Below, piece after piece: positions 49,656-58,908 of a stretch of DNA of 64,000 nucleotides. Each line of letters starts with the position of its first letter. Position 1 is the stretch's first letter. The notes below the pieces were generated by a model that ran no database searches, was not told where the DNA came from, and saw only the letters and a program-made list of their open reading frames with translations. A program made the position numbers and the translations under genes. The DNA comes from Geodermatophilus ruber (GTDB lineage Bacteria; Actinomycetota; Actinomycetes; Mycobacteriales; Geodermatophilaceae), in the NCBI RefSeq assembly GCF_900114385.1, contig NZ_FOSW01000002.1, positions 248,001 to 312,000 on the forward strand, written 5' to 3'.

Positions 49656-50624
49656 TCAGGGCAGGCGCAACACCTGGCCGGCGAAGGTGAGCCCGGCGCC
49701 GTAGCCGAGCACCAGGGCCAGGTCGCCGCTCTTCGCCTCGCCGGACTCGAGCAGCGCGGTCAGCGCCAGCGGGACGGAGGCGGCGGAGGTGTTGCCGGAC
49801 TGGACGATGTCGCGGGCGACCACCGTGTCCTCGCCGAAGCCGAGCCGCTTGGTCATCGACTCGACGATGCGCAGGTTGGCCTGGTGGGGGGCGAAGACGT
49901 CGATGTCGGCGGGGCCGACACCGGCGGACTCCATCGCTTCGACGAGGGTGTCGGTGAGCTTGGTGGTGGCCCAGCGGTAGACCGCCTGGCCGGCCATCGT
50001 CATCGTCGAGCTGCCCGCGGCGATCTCGATCGCGGTGTGCTGGTCGCCGTCGCTGCCCCACACGACCGGCCCGATGGCCGGCTCGTCGGCCGGGCCGACG
50101 ACGGCGGCCCCGGCACCGTCGGCGAAGATCACCGCGGTCGAGCGGTCGGTCAGGTCGGTGACGTCGGTGAGCCGCTCGGCGCCGACGACCAGCGCGTAGC
50201 GGGCCGACCCGGCGCGGATGGCGTCGGAGGCCACCCCCAGGGCGTAGCAGAAGCCGGCGCAGCCGGCGTTGAGGTCGAACGCGCCCGGCCGGGGGATGCC
50301 CAGGCGGTGGGCCACCTGGGGGCCGATGCCGGGGATGGGGGCGCGGAGGCTGGCGCTGGCGACGATGACCAGGTCGACCTGGTCGGGGTCGAGCCCGCTG
50401 GCGGCCAGGGCCTTGCCGCCGGCGGCGACGGCCATCTCGACGAGGGTCTCGTCGTCGGAGGCCCACCGCCGCTCGGCGATGCCGACCCGGGCCTGGATCC
50501 ACTCGTCGCTGGTGTCCATCGTCTGCGCGAGCTCGTCGTTGGTCACCCGTCGGCGCGGGCGGTAGCCGCCCAGGCCCAGGATGCGCGCCCCCGGCGCGCC
50601 CTGCTTGAGCTGGATGGTCGTCAC
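49656..50624 (-). CDS. fabH: 3-oxoacyl-ACP synthase III (FabH)
   Basis: A 322-residue KAS III with the Cys-His-Asn triad Cys122 (LNAGCAGFCYAL), His247 (FAPHQANLRI) and Asn278 (SGNTSAAS). It starts fatty-acid synthesis by condensing an acyl-CoA primer with malonyl-ACP. The ATG overlaps the fabD stop (ATGA). In M. tuberculosis FabH is encoded elsewhere, whereas in Streptomyces it lies in this operon, as here. Primer preference (branched versus acetyl) cannot be read reliably from the sequence. Confidence 0.95.
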   Translation of the reverse strand: MTTIQLKQGAPGARILGLGGYRPRRRVTNDELAQTMDTSDEWIQARVGIAERRWASDDETLVEMAVAAGGKALAASGLDPDQVDLVIVASASLRAPIPGIGPQVAHRLGIPRPGAFDLNAGCAGFCYALGVASDAIRAGSARYALVVGAERLTDVTDLTDRSTAVIFADGAGAAVVGPADEPAIGPVVWGSDGDQHTAIEIAAGSSTMTMAGQAVYRWATTKLTDTLVEAMESAGVGPADIDVFAPHQANLRIVESMTKRLGFGEDTVVARDIVQSGNTSAASVPLALTALLESGEAKSGDLALVLGYGAGLTFAGQVLRLP

Positions 50625-51829
50625 TCCGCAACCTCCGGGTAGAGACGGGCGATCGGGTCACCGGCGTCGACAAGATCGCCCTCGTGTACGAGCCACTCGG
50701 CCAGTACCCCGTCGTAGCCGGCGGAGACGTTGACCTCCTCGCGGCGGCCGCGGATGCAGCCCAGTGGGGTGCCCGCGGGCAGGCGTGTGCCCTCCGGGAC
50801 GTCGGCCGGGCTGACCGTGCCGCGCGCCGGGGCGACGACGACCCGCCAGTCGGGCAGGTGCTGGGCCTCGGCGCGGCCGCGCTCGGCGGCGATCAGCTCG
50901 CGCGCACGGTCGAGGTCGGCCGGACCGGTGAGGGTGAGGATCTCGATCCCCGAGCCCTTCCACTCCCGCTTCGCCAGCCCGGCCAGCGCGCCGGCCGGGG
51001 GCAGCTCGATCGCGGCGGTCACGCCCAGCTCGCGCAGCGTGGCCAGGCAGGCGTCGAACCGCACCGGGCTGGTGACCTGGCTGACCAGCCGGGCCAGTGC
51101 TTCGGCACCGGTGGTCACCGCGGCGCCGTCGGCGTTGGAGAGCAGCAGGCGGCTCGGGGCGGCCGGCCGCAGACCGCCGACCAGCCCCTCCAGCTCGGCG
51201 CGGGCCGAGGCCATGTAGTCGGTGTGGAACGCACCGGCCACCGACAGCGGCATGATCCGGGCCTTCGCCGGCGGGTCGGCCTTCAGCGCTGCCAAGCCGT
51301 CGAGCGGGCCGGCGGCGACCACCTGGCCGCCCCCGTTCATGTTGGCCGGCGTCAGGCCGTGCTTCTCCAGCGCCGTGGTGACCTCCGCGGGGTCGCCGCC
51401 GAGGACGGCGGACATCCCGGTCGGGATCTGCGCGCACGCCGCGGCCATCGCCCGCCCGCGGACGGCGGTCAGCGCGATCGCGGCCTCGACGCTCAGCACG
51501 CCCGCGAGGGCGGCGGCGGTGAGCTCTCCGACGCTGTGGCCGGTGATGACGACGTCGCGGCCGGCGTGCGGGGTGTGCGCCACGGGGCCGGGCAGGCCGC
51601 CGAGCTCGCGAGCGACGAACAGGCTCATCGCGACCACCAGCGGCTGGGTGACCGCGGTGTCCTTGATGGCCTCGGCGTCGCCGCTCGTGCCCAGCGAGAG
51701 GAGGTCGGCGTCGGCGATCGCGCCGGCCCAGCGGAAGAAGGGCTCGGCGCCGGGGAGCTCGAGCCAGTCGGTCAGCATCCCGGGCTTCTGCGCCCCCTGT
51801 CCGGGGGCGAGGATGGCCAGCACGCCCAC
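50621..51829 (-). CDS. fabD: Malonyl-CoA:ACP transacylase FabD with C-terminal biotinyl/lipoyl-like domain
   Basis: A 402-residue protein; ordinary FabD is about 310. Residues 1-315 are a full transacylase: LAPGQGAQ, the nucleophile GHSVGE (Ser99), AGAFHTDYM (His202). After a linker, residues about 327-402 (DWRVVVAPARGTVSPADVP, then GTPLGCIRGRREEVNVSAGY, then GVLAEWLVHEGDLVDAGDPI) fit the hammerhead fold of biotinyl/lipoyl carriers. At the position of the modified Lys (EAMKM) the sequence reads RGRRE, with Arg363, so it cannot be biotinylated or lipoylated there. The domain might mediate interaction with AccD or ACP. GTG start; first gene of the fab operon, 143 bp from fasR. Confidence 0.93.
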   Translation of the reverse strand: MGVLAILAPGQGAQKPGMLTDWLELPGAEPFFRWAGAIADADLLSLGTSGDAEAIKDTAVTQPLVVAMSLFVARELGGLPGPVAHTPHAGRDVVITGHSVGELTAAALAGVLSVEAAIALTAVRGRAMAAACAQIPTGMSAVLGGDPAEVTTALEKHGLTPANMNGGGQVVAAGPLDGLAALKADPPAKARIMPLSVAGAFHTDYMASARAELEGLVGGLRPAAPSRLLLSNADGAAVTTGAEALARLVSQVTSPVRFDACLATLRELGVTAAIELPPAGALAGLAKREWKGSGIEILTLTGPADLDRARELIAAERGRAEAQHLPDWRVVVAPARGTVSPADVPEGTRLPAGTPLGCIRGRREEVNVSAGYDGVLAEWLVHEGDLVDAGDPIARLYPEVAE

Positions 51830-51837
51830 ACGGTGTC

Positions 51838-51893
51838 AAAGATCCGGTCGGTCCACGGATGGCGAGCGGGACGAAAGCACACCGGTGATCTTT
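51838..51893 (-). promoter_or_regulatory. Inverted repeat between fasR and fabD (candidate FasR operator)
   Basis: AAAGATCCGGT (51838-51848) and ACCGGTGATCTTT (51881-51893) form an imperfect dyad (arms match over AAAGATC and CGGT, with a 2-bp insertion), separated by 32 bp. It lies just upstream of the fabD start, where an activator of the fab operon should bind. The Streptomyces FasR site is known from the corresponding intergenic region, but I cannot confirm sequence identity from memory. Confidence 0.5.
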
Positions 51894-51972
51894 GGTGGGT
51901 TCCTACAAAACATCCGAGTTTCCGGGGCCAAAGCGCGGGACCGCGTGGTGGGAACCACTCATGTGCTGCGGG

Positions 51973-53151
51973 TCAGTGCCAGAGGGAGCGGTCCTGGTGG
52001 AGCTCGGCGAGGACCAGGGCGACCTGCAGCGTCCAGCCCCCGCGCGGGTCGGTGGCCGACATCCCGGTCAGCTCGGCGGCCCGCTTGAGCCGGTACCGGA
52101 CGGTGTTCGGGTGCACGAACAGCACCCGGGCGCTGGCTTCCAGGTTGCCGCCGCTGGCCAGCACCGCGCGCACCGTCTCCAGCACCTCGCCGCCGGCGGT
52201 CTGCAGCGGCAGGGCGACGCGCTCCTGCAGCGCCGCCCGCGCCGCAGGGTCGCCGTCCAGCGCCCGCTCGGGCAGTAGCGCGTCGGCCGGCACCGGCCGG
52301 GGGGCGCCCGGCCACGCGCGAACGGCACGCAGCCCGGCGAGCGCGGCGGTGGCCGACTCACCCGCCCGGCTCAGCGCGTCGACGACCGGGCCCAGCACCA
52401 CCGGCCCGGGACCGAACTCGTCGCTGACCCGCTCGGCCACGGCCTCCAGGTCCGCCGACCCGCCGAGGACGACGACCAGCTGGTCGGCGTGCACGCCGAC
52501 CAGGACCTCGCTGCGCATCTGCCGCGCGGCCCGGCGGGCGGCGGCGTGCACGTCACCGGCGGCGGGGGCGGCGCCGACGAGCACCGCGACGGGGCTCATC
52601 GCGGCCCAGCCCAGCGCGGAGGCCCGGCCGGGCAGCTCCTCCGAGCGCTCGCCGCGCACCAGCGCGTCGACCACCAGGGCCTCCAGCCGGGCGTCCCAGG
52701 CGCCGCGGCTCTCGGCGAAGCTGGCGTAGACGTGCGCGGTGGCGAAGGCGACCTCGCGGCTGAACTGCAGCACCGCCATGCGCAGGGCGTCGGCGTCCCC
52801 GGGCTCGGCGACGGACTCCACGAAGTCGTCCATCACCTCCATGGTGACCTTGATCAGGTCCACGGTGTGCTTGAGCGGCACGACCCGGACCAGCTCGCGC
52901 GGAGCGGCGCCGAACACCTCGCCGGTGAGCCGCGGCGGGCGCGAGGGGTTGCGGCACCACTCGACCAGGGAGGCGATGCCGGCCTGGGCGACGAGCATCA
53001 CCCACGAGCGCTGGTCGGCGGGCATCGCGCGGAACCAGGGCAGCTCGTCGTCCATCCGGGAGACGGCGCGGGTAGCCAGCGAGCCCGAGGCCCGCTCCAG
53101 CCGGCGCAGGGTTGCCGCGGAGGGCGGGGGGCGGTTTCCCTGGCTGGGCAC
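51973..53151 (-). CDS. fasR: PucR-family transcriptional regulator FasR
   Basis: A 392-residue regulator ending in the PucR/CdaR-type helix-turn-helix (NLEASARVLFVHPNTVRYRL then KRAAELTG). The N-terminal two-thirds (VMLVAQAGIASLVEWCRNP and the GGDEF-like middle) senses an unknown ligand. In Streptomyces the orthologue FasR activates the fabD-fabH-acpP-fabF operon directly downstream, and M. tuberculosis has an equivalent gene (Rv2242) in the same place. The gene is in line with, and 143 bp upstream of, fabD. Confidence 0.9.
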   Translation of the reverse strand: MPSQGNRPPPSAATLRRLERASGSLATRAVSRMDDELPWFRAMPADQRSWVMLVAQAGIASLVEWCRNPSRPPRLTGEVFGAAPRELVRVVPLKHTVDLIKVTMEVMDDFVESVAEPGDADALRMAVLQFSREVAFATAHVYASFAESRGAWDARLEALVVDALVRGERSEELPGRASALGWAAMSPVAVLVGAAPAAGDVHAAARRAARQMRSEVLVGVHADQLVVVLGGSADLEAVAERVSDEFGPGPVVLGPVVDALSRAGESATAALAGLRAVRAWPGAPRPVPADALLPERALDGDPAARAALQERVALPLQTAGGEVLETVRAVLASGGNLEASARVLFVHPNTVRYRLKRAAELTGMSATDPRGGWTLQVALVLAELHQDRSLWH

Positions 53152-53209
53152 ACCGCAACCATGTCACGCGCTACCGACGATGGAACGCGCGTCGCGGGGG
53201 GAGAGTGGG

Positions 53210-53911
53210 GTGGTGGACGTGCTCCGGGGGAACAGGGCGCTCAGCACGCGGACCCGCGCGCTGACCGCGGTCGTCGTCGCGCTCGCCGTCCTCGCGGTGC
53301 TCGGGGCCGGCGTGCTCGTCGGCTTCGGCCCCCAGGCCCGCCTCGACGATGCGGTGAGCTCCGCGCTGTACGCCGGTGACGACCGGTCGGCCGTCCTGGA
53401 CACGCTGCTGGAGGTGCTCACCGCGCCGGGCGCGGCCGCGTTCCGGGTGCTGGTCTGCCTGCCGGTGGTGGTCTGGCTCGCCGTCCGCCGGGCGTGGTGG
53501 TCCGCCGGCTGGGTGGTGATCGCGGTCGTCACCATCAGCCCGCTCACCGTGCTGCTCAAGGAGGTCGTCGGCCGGGTGCGGCCGGCGTTCGAGAACGGCG
53601 GTGCCACCTACGAGAGCCTGAGCTACCCCAGCGGGCACGCCTCCGGCATCGCCACACTGGTCACCGTGGTGCTGATCCTCGTCTGGCCGCGGCTGACGGC
53701 TGTCCGCCGGCGCGGCGCCCTCGTCGCCGGGATCGCCCTCGTCGTCCTCGTGGGGCTGACCCGGATCTGGCTGGGCGCGCACTTCCTGTCCGACGTCGTG
53801 GGCGGGTGGGCGCTCGGCGTCGGCTGGACGATGGCGCTCGCGCTGGCCTTCGGCGCGCTGCCCGGGGGGCGGGGGGTGCTGCGCGGGACGGTGACGGGAC
53901 CGGCGACGTGA
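53210..53911 (+). CDS. PAP2-family phosphatase (membrane)
   Basis: A 233-residue membrane protein with about five helices and the complete PAP2 motifs KEVVGRVRP, PSGHAS and TRIWLGAHFLSDV (catalytic His). It would dephosphorylate a lipid such as phosphatidate or undecaprenyl diphosphate. GTG 53210 is preceded by GGGGGAGAG; an ATG at 53180 would add ten poorly hydrophobic residues. Divergent from fasR and followed by a pirin-like gene overlapping its stop. Confidence 0.85.
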   Translation: MVDVLRGNRALSTRTRALTAVVVALAVLAVLGAGVLVGFGPQARLDDAVSSALYAGDDRSAVLDTLLEVLTAPGAAAFRVLVCLPVVVWLAVRRAWWSAGWVVIAVVTISPLTVLLKEVVGRVRPAFENGGATYESLSYPSGHASGIATLVTVVLILVWPRLTAVRRRGALVAGIALVVLVGLTRIWLGAHFLSDVVGGWALGVGWTMALALAFGALPGGRGVLRGTVTGPAT

Positions 53912-54462
53912 CCGGACTGGACTCCCGGGTCCTGCTCGACCCGGATGACGGCTCCCTCGGCCCGCTCCTGCGCCTGGCCGACGACCGGCTGAGCCCGGGC
54001 AGCGGCTACGGTCGGCACGCCCACCGGGCGGTCGACGTCGTCGCGGTGGTGCTCGACGGGTCGCTGCGGCACGGCTGGGCGGACGGCGCGCGCATGGCCG
54101 CCGGCGACGTGGCGGTGCTGCGCGCGGGCACCGGGCTGGACCACGACGAGGTGGCGGGGGACGCCGGGGTGCGGGTGCTGCAGACCTACCTGCGCAGCGC
54201 GCGGCCGGACGCGCCGCCGGGCCACGAGGTCCGCCGCGCGGCCACCGGCTGGGTGGACCTGGACCGGGACGACGCCCGGCTCTGGATCGGCCGTCCCGCG
54301 GCGGATGAGCCGCTGGAGGTGCCGGCCGGGCTGCTGGTGCTGGCCGACGCCGGCGGGGTGCGGGTGGAGCGCCAGCACGGCGGGCCGGTGCGCGGCGCGG
54401 CGGGGAGCACCGCACTGGTCTGGCGGCTCGACACCATCCGGCCGGCCTGGGCGTCGGGCTGA
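53908..54462 (+). CDS. Pirin-like cupin protein
   Basis: A 184-residue double-cupin-like protein. RHAHRAVDVVAVVLDGSLRH resembles the metal-binding His motif of pirins (H-x-H...), and HDEVAGDAGVRVLQTYL follows with a further acidic/His set. It is shorter than typical pirins (about 230-300). Pirin-like proteins include quercetinase-type dioxygenases and redox-sensing regulators. The GTG overlaps the PAP2 stop, so they are co-translated. Specific function unknown. Confidence 0.75.
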   Translation: MTGLDSRVLLDPDDGSLGPLLRLADDRLSPGSGYGRHAHRAVDVVAVVLDGSLRHGWADGARMAAGDVAVLRAGTGLDHDEVAGDAGVRVLQTYLRSARPDAPPGHEVRRAATGWVDLDRDDARLWIGRPAADEPLEVPAGLLVLADAGGVRVERQHGGPVRGAAGSTALVWRLDTIRPAWASG

Positions 54463-54494
54463 GCCGGCGCGCCCGGTGCGGGAGAGTGGGCGCC

Positions 54495-55694
54495 ATGCCG
54501 ACCCCCGAGCTCCTCGCCGGCGCCCGCGCCGACGCCGACCGCACCGTCGACCTGCGCCGCCGGCTGCACCGGCACCCGGAGATCGGGCTGCACCTGCCGC
54601 GCACCCACGAGACGGTGCTGGAGGCGCTGGCCGAGCTGCCGGTCGAGGTCACCGTCGGGAAGTCGACCAGCTCGGTGGTCGGGGTGCTCCGCGGCGCGCG
54701 GCCCGGCCCCACCTACCTGCTGCGCGCGGACATGGACGGCCTGCCCGTGCACGAGGACACCGGCCTGCCCTTCGCCTCCGAGGTGCCCGGCGCGATGCAC
54801 GCCTGCGGGCACGACCTGCACACCGCGATGCTGCTGGGCGCCGCGCGGCTGCTGGCGCAGCGCCTCGACGAGCTGGCCGGCCAGGTGGTGCTCATGCTGC
54901 AGCCGGGCGAGGAGGGCCTCCACGGCGCCCGGTTCATGCTCGAGGAGGGGCTGCTGGACGCCGTCCCCTCGGCGCCGGTCTCCGGGGCGTTCGCGCTGCA
55001 CGTGTTCGCGACCCAGCCCAGCGGTGTGGTGAGCGTGCGGCCCGGGCCGATGATGGCCGCCGCCGACCAGTGGCGGATCACCGTCCGCGGGCGGGGCGGG
55101 CACGCCTCCATGCCGCACACCGCGGCCGACCCGGTGCCGGTCGCCGCGGAGATCGTGCTGGCCCTGCAGGCGATGGTGACCCGGCGGGTCGACGTCTTCG
55201 ACCCCGCGGTGGTCACCGTGGCGCACCTGGCGGCGGGGTCGACCGACAACGTCATCCCCGACACCGCGTTCCTCGAGGGGACGATCCGCACGCTGTCGGC
55301 CGCCCGCCGGGCCGATCTCGTCGCCGCGGTCCGGCGGGTGGCCACGCACGTCGCCGCGGCCCACGAGATGACCGTCGACGTCGAGCACCGCGAGGGCTAC
55401 CCGGTGACGGTGAACGACGCGGTGGCGGCCGAGCAGGTTCGCGCGACGGCGGCGGCGCTGCTCGGCGCCGGGCGCAGCACGGTGCAGCCGGTGCCGCTGA
55501 TGGGCGCCGAGGACTTCGCCTACGTGCTGCAGCGGGTCCCCGGCGCGATGGCGTTCCTGGGGGCCTGCCCGCCCGGGGAGGACCCGGCCACTGCCGCCGG
55601 CAACCACTCCAACCTGGTCGTGTTCGACGAGGCGGTGCTGCCGGACGGCGCCGCGCTGTACGCCGCGATGGCCCTCCGGGCGCTCGCCGGCTGA
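54495..55694 (+). CDS. M20-family amidohydrolase (N-acyl-amino-acid/hippurate hydrolase type)
   Basis: A 399-residue metallo-amidohydrolase. RRRLHRHPEIG is at the N-terminus, RADMDGLPV gives the metal-bridging Asp, HACGHDLHTAML the metal ligands and QPGEEG the catalytic Glu. The dimerisation domain with GRGGHASMPH and the C-terminal MGAEDFAYVL complete the set. It hydrolyses amide bonds of N-acyl amino acids. The ATG at 54495 follows GGGAGAG; a GTG 9 bp upstream is less likely. Convergent with aceE across a very stable hairpin. Confidence 0.9.
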   Translation: MPTPELLAGARADADRTVDLRRRLHRHPEIGLHLPRTHETVLEALAELPVEVTVGKSTSSVVGVLRGARPGPTYLLRADMDGLPVHEDTGLPFASEVPGAMHACGHDLHTAMLLGAARLLAQRLDELAGQVVLMLQPGEEGLHGARFMLEEGLLDAVPSAPVSGAFALHVFATQPSGVVSVRPGPMMAAADQWRITVRGRGGHASMPHTAADPVPVAAEIVLALQAMVTRRVDVFDPAVVTVAHLAAGSTDNVIPDTAFLEGTIRTLSAARRADLVAAVRRVATHVAAAHEMTVDVEHREGYPVTVNDAVAAEQVRATAAALLGAGRSTVQPVPLMGAEDFAYVLQRVPGAMAFLGACPPGEDPATAAGNHSNLVVFDEAVLPDGAALYAAMALRALAG

Positions 55695-55739
55695 GCGGAG
55701 TGGATCCGTGCGCGTCAGGCACGGATCCACTCCGCTCAG
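55691..55739. terminator. Bidirectional hairpin between amidohydrolase gene and aceE
   Basis: A perfect 21-bp stem (55691-55711 with 55719-55739) with a 7-nt loop. It starts inside the stop codon of the amidohydrolase gene and ends 5 bp before the convergent aceE stop. There are no T-runs on either side, but the stem alone is very stable. It should terminate both transcripts. Confidence 0.75.
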
Positions 55740-55744
55740 GTCCG

Positions 55745-58552
55745 TCATCCGCCGGGCTGCTGCTCCGGGTCGGTGCTGGTGTCCGCCGGCGCGGCCTGCA
55801 CGTCCCGCACCTGGTACTTCTCCACCGCCTGCCGGACGACGTCCCGGTCGACCTCGCCGCGCTTGGCCAGCTCGCCCAGGGTGCGGACGACGATCGACTC
55901 GGCGTCCACGTGGAAGTGCCGCCGCAGCGCCGGGCGGGTGTCGGAGAGGCCGAACCCGTCGGTGCCCAGCGTCGCCATCCCGCCGGGGACGTAGGGCGCG
56001 ATCAGGTCCGGGACCGCCCGCATCCAGTCCGACACCGCGACGACGGGGCCCGGGGCGTCCTGCAGCCGCTGCGTGACGTACGGGACCCGCACCTCCTCGG
56101 CGGGGTTCAGCAGGTTCCACTCGTCGGCCGCGTCGGCCTGCCGGCGCAGCTCGGTCCAGGAGGTCACCGACCACACGTCGGCCGAGACGCCCCAGTCCTG
56201 CGCCAGCAGCTCCTGCGCCCGCAGCGCCCACGGCACCGCCACACCGGAGGCCAGCACCTGCGCCTTCGGCCCGTCACCCTGGCCGGGGGCGTACAGGTAC
56301 ATGCCCGCGAGCAGGCCCTGGACGTCGAGGCCCTCCGGCTCGGCCGGCTGGTTGTACGGCTCGTTGTAGACCGTCAGGTAGTACATGACGTCCGGGCTTC
56401 GGGAGCCACCCAGCGGGGCGCCCGGGTCCTCGCCGTACATGCGGCGCAGGGCGTCCTTGGTGATGTGGCCGACCTCGTAGGAGAACGCCGGGTCGTAGCT
56501 GACGACGGCGGGGTTGGTGTGCGCCAGCAGCAGCGAGTGCCCGTCCTCGTGCTGCAGGCCCTCGCCGTTCAGCGTCGTCCGCCCGGCCGTGGCGCCCAGG
56601 AGGAAGCCGCGGGTCATCTGGTCCGCGGCCGCCCAGAAGGCGTCGCCGGTCCGCTGGAACCCGAACATCGAGTAGAAGATGTAGATCGGGATCATCGGCT
56701 CGCCGTGCGTGGCGTACGAGCTGCCGACGGCGGTGAACGAGGCCGCCGACCCGGCCTCGTTGATGCCCTCGTGCAGGATCTGGCCCTGCTCGGACTCCTT
56801 GTAGGCGAGCATCAGGTCGCGGTCGACCGACGTGTATCGCTGCCCGTGCGGCGAGTAGATCTTCTGCGTCGGGAACATGGCGTCCATGCCGAAGGTGCGC
56901 GCCTCGTCCGGGATGATCGGCACGAACCGCGGGCCGAGCTCCTTGTCCTTCAGCAGCTCCTTGAGCAGGCGGACGAACGCCATCGTCGTCGCCACGTCCT
57001 GCTTGCCGGAGCCGCGCTTGAGGACGTCGAACGCCTTGTCCTCCGGCGCCTTCAGCGGCTTGAACTCCGCCCGCCGGCGCGGCACCGCCCCGCCCAGCTG
57101 CCGGCGACGCTCGAGCATGTACTGCATCTCGTCGGACTCGGGCCCGGGCTTGTAGTAGGGCGGCAGGGTCTTGTCCAGCGCCTCGTCAGGGATGTCCAGG
57201 TAGAGCCGGTCGCGGAAGGCGGCGAGGTCCTCCGCGGTCAGCTTCTTCATCTGGTGGGTGGAGTTGCGGCCCTCGAAGTGGCTGCCCAGCGTCCAGCCCT
57301 TGATGGTCTTGGCGAGGATGACCGTCGGCTGCCCCTTGTGCTCCATGGCGGCCTTGTAGGCGGCGTAGAGCTTGCGGTAGTCGTGCCCACCGCGGGAGAG
57401 CGCCCAGATGTCCTTGTCGCTCATGTGGTCGACGAGCTTGCGGGTGCGTGTGTCACGCCCGAAGAAGTGCTCGCGGACGAACGCGCCGTCCTCGGCCTTG
57501 TAGGTCTGGTAGTCGCCGTCGGGCGTCTGGTTCATGAGGTTGACCAGGGCGCCGTCCCGGTCGGCGGCCAGCAGCGGGTCCCACTCCCGGCCCCAGATCA
57601 CCTTGATGACGTTCCAGCCGGCGCCGCGGAAGAACGACTCCAGCTCCTGGATCACCTTGCCGTTGCCCCGGACCGGGCCGTCGAGCCGCTGCAGATTGCA
57701 GTTGACGACGAAGGTGAGGTTGTCCAGCTCCTCGCGGGCGGCCAGGCCGATCGCGCCGAGCGACTCCGGCTCGTCCATCTCGCCATCGCCCAGGAACGCC
57801 CAGACGTGCTGGTCGGAGGTGTCCCTGACGCCGCGCGAGTGCAGGTAGCGGTTGAACCGCGCCTGGTAGATCGCGTTGATCGGGCCCAGGCCCATGGAGA
57901 CGGTGGGGAACTCCCAGAACTCCGGCATGAGCCGCGGGTGCGGGTAGGACGACAGCCCGCCGCCGGGGTGGCTGACCTCCTGCCGGAAGCCGTCCATCTG
58001 CTGCTGGGAGAGCCGGCCTTCGAGGAACGCCCGGGCGTAGATGCCGGGGGAGGCGTGCCCCTGGAACCAGATCTGGTCGCCGCCGCCGGGGTGGTCCTTG
58101 CCGCGGAAGAAGTGGTTGAAGCCGACCTCGTACAGCGAGGCCGAGCTCGCGTAGGAGGAGATGTGGCCGCCGACCGCGATCCCGGGGCGCTGGGCCCGGT
58201 GCACCATGATCGCGGCGTTCCAGCGGATGTAGGCGCGGATGCGTCGCTCGACGTGCTCGTCGCCGGGGAACCAGGGCTCCCGCTCGGGCGGGATGGTGTT
58301 GATGTAATCGGTGCTGCGCAGCGACGGGACGCCGACCTGCTGCTCGCGGCTGCGTTCCAGCATTCTCAGCATCAGGTAGCGGGCACGCCCGCGGCCGGCG
58401 TGGTCGACGACGGCGTCGAGGGAGTCGACCCACTCCTGGGTCTCGTCGGGGTCGGTGTCGATCAGCTGGCTCGGCAGCCCGCTGGTGATGACCGCGCGGG
58501 GGGCGCCTGCGTCGCGGACGGGGTCTCCGTCCGGGTGCTGCGGTGTGCTCAT
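55745..58552 (-). CDS. aceE: Pyruvate dehydrogenase E1 component, homodimeric type
   Basis: A 935-residue ThDP-dependent E1 subunit, the typical size for alpha2-type E1. The ThDP/Mg motif runs from GDGEMDEPE to [31 protein letters not shown] in the C-terminal domain and HLGMG-like [16 protein letters not shown] in the first domain match the family. It decarboxylates pyruvate and acylates the lipoyl arm of E2 (SucB/DlaT in actinobacteria). Neighbouring fasR-fab genes are syntenic with M. tuberculosis aceE-Rv2242-fabD. ATG 58552; the stop is inside the shared terminator region. Confidence 0.95.
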   Translation of the reverse strand: MSTPQHPDGDPVRDAGAPRAVITSGLPSQLIDTDPDETQEWVDSLDAVVDHAGRGRARYLMLRMLERSREQQVGVPSLRSTDYINTIPPEREPWFPGDEHVERRIRAYIRWNAAIMVHRAQRPGIAVGGHISSYASSASLYEVGFNHFFRGKDHPGGGDQIWFQGHASPGIYARAFLEGRLSQQQMDGFRQEVSHPGGGLSSYPHPRLMPEFWEFPTVSMGLGPINAIYQARFNRYLHSRGVRDTSDQHVWAFLGDGEMDEPESLGAIGLAAREELDNLTFVVNCNLQRLDGPVRGNGKVIQELESFFRGAGWNVIKVIWGREWDPLLAADRDGALVNLMNQTPDGDYQTYKAEDGAFVREHFFGRDTRTRKLVDHMSDKDIWALSRGGHDYRKLYAAYKAAMEHKGQPTVILAKTIKGWTLGSHFEGRNSTHQMKKLTAEDLAAFRDRLYLDIPDEALDKTLPPYYKPGPESDEMQYMLERRRQLGGAVPRRRAEFKPLKAPEDKAFDVLKRGSGKQDVATTMAFVRLLKELLKDKELGPRFVPIIPDEARTFGMDAMFPTQKIYSPHGQRYTSVDRDLMLAYKESEQGQILHEGINEAGSAASFTAVGSSYATHGEPMIPIYIFYSMFGFQRTGDAFWAAADQMTRGFLLGATAGRTTLNGEGLQHEDGHSLLLAHTNPAVVSYDPAFSYEVGHITKDALRRMYGEDPGAPLGGSRSPDVMYYLTVYNEPYNQPAEPEGLDVQGLLAGMYLYAPGQGDGPKAQVLASGVAVPWALRAQELLAQDWGVSADVWSVTSWTELRRQADAADEWNLLNPAEEVRVPYVTQRLQDAPGPVVAVSDWMRAVPDLIAPYVPGGMATLGTDGFGLSDTRPALRRHFHVDAESIVVRTLGELAKRGEVDRDVVRQAVEKYQVRDVQAAPADTSTDPEQQPGG

Positions 58553-58908
58553 GGGTCTATCGTCCCCCGCCGATCTGCCCCGAGTCACGCACGGGACCAC
58601 ATGTCGAGACAGTGACGTTCTCGGACGGCTTGCACGTGACCAGGCATGCCCTACGCTTCCGCCAACGCCGAGCGGTCCAGAGGGCCGCGGCGAGAGCCTC
58701 CGACCAGGGGGTTCGGACGAGAGGGGTGACATGGCCGGGCTGGGGGGAGCGCTCCCGCTGCTCGTGCCGGACTCCGTCGTCCACCGTTCCTGCGATGCAC
58801 CCGGCGACTGCGGGTGCTCGTGAGGCGATCCCAAGCGCGTCACCGCCGGACAGGGCACGATCGTGTTCACCGGTCAGCCGCATCACTATCCATGGAGGAA
58901 CAGCAGGG
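58553..58908. promoter_or_regulatory. Divergent promoter region of aceE and the DUF3052 gene
   Basis: 356 bp with no supportable gene. It must contain the aceE promoter (leftward) and the DUF3052 promoter (rightward). I see no clear operator by eye apart from GTCACGCACGGGACC near 58585. Confidence 0.4.

Noticed and set aside
50621-50860. The FabD tail as a functional biotin carrier for AccD
   Set aside because: The Lys of the EAMKM motif is replaced by Arg, so biotinylation at the normal position is impossible. A structural or docking role remains possible.
54305-58615. Plus-strand open frame of over 1,400 codons across the amidohydrolase and aceE region
   Set aside because: It is antisense to aceE and out of frame with the amidohydrolase gene; low-complexity translation, no start signals.
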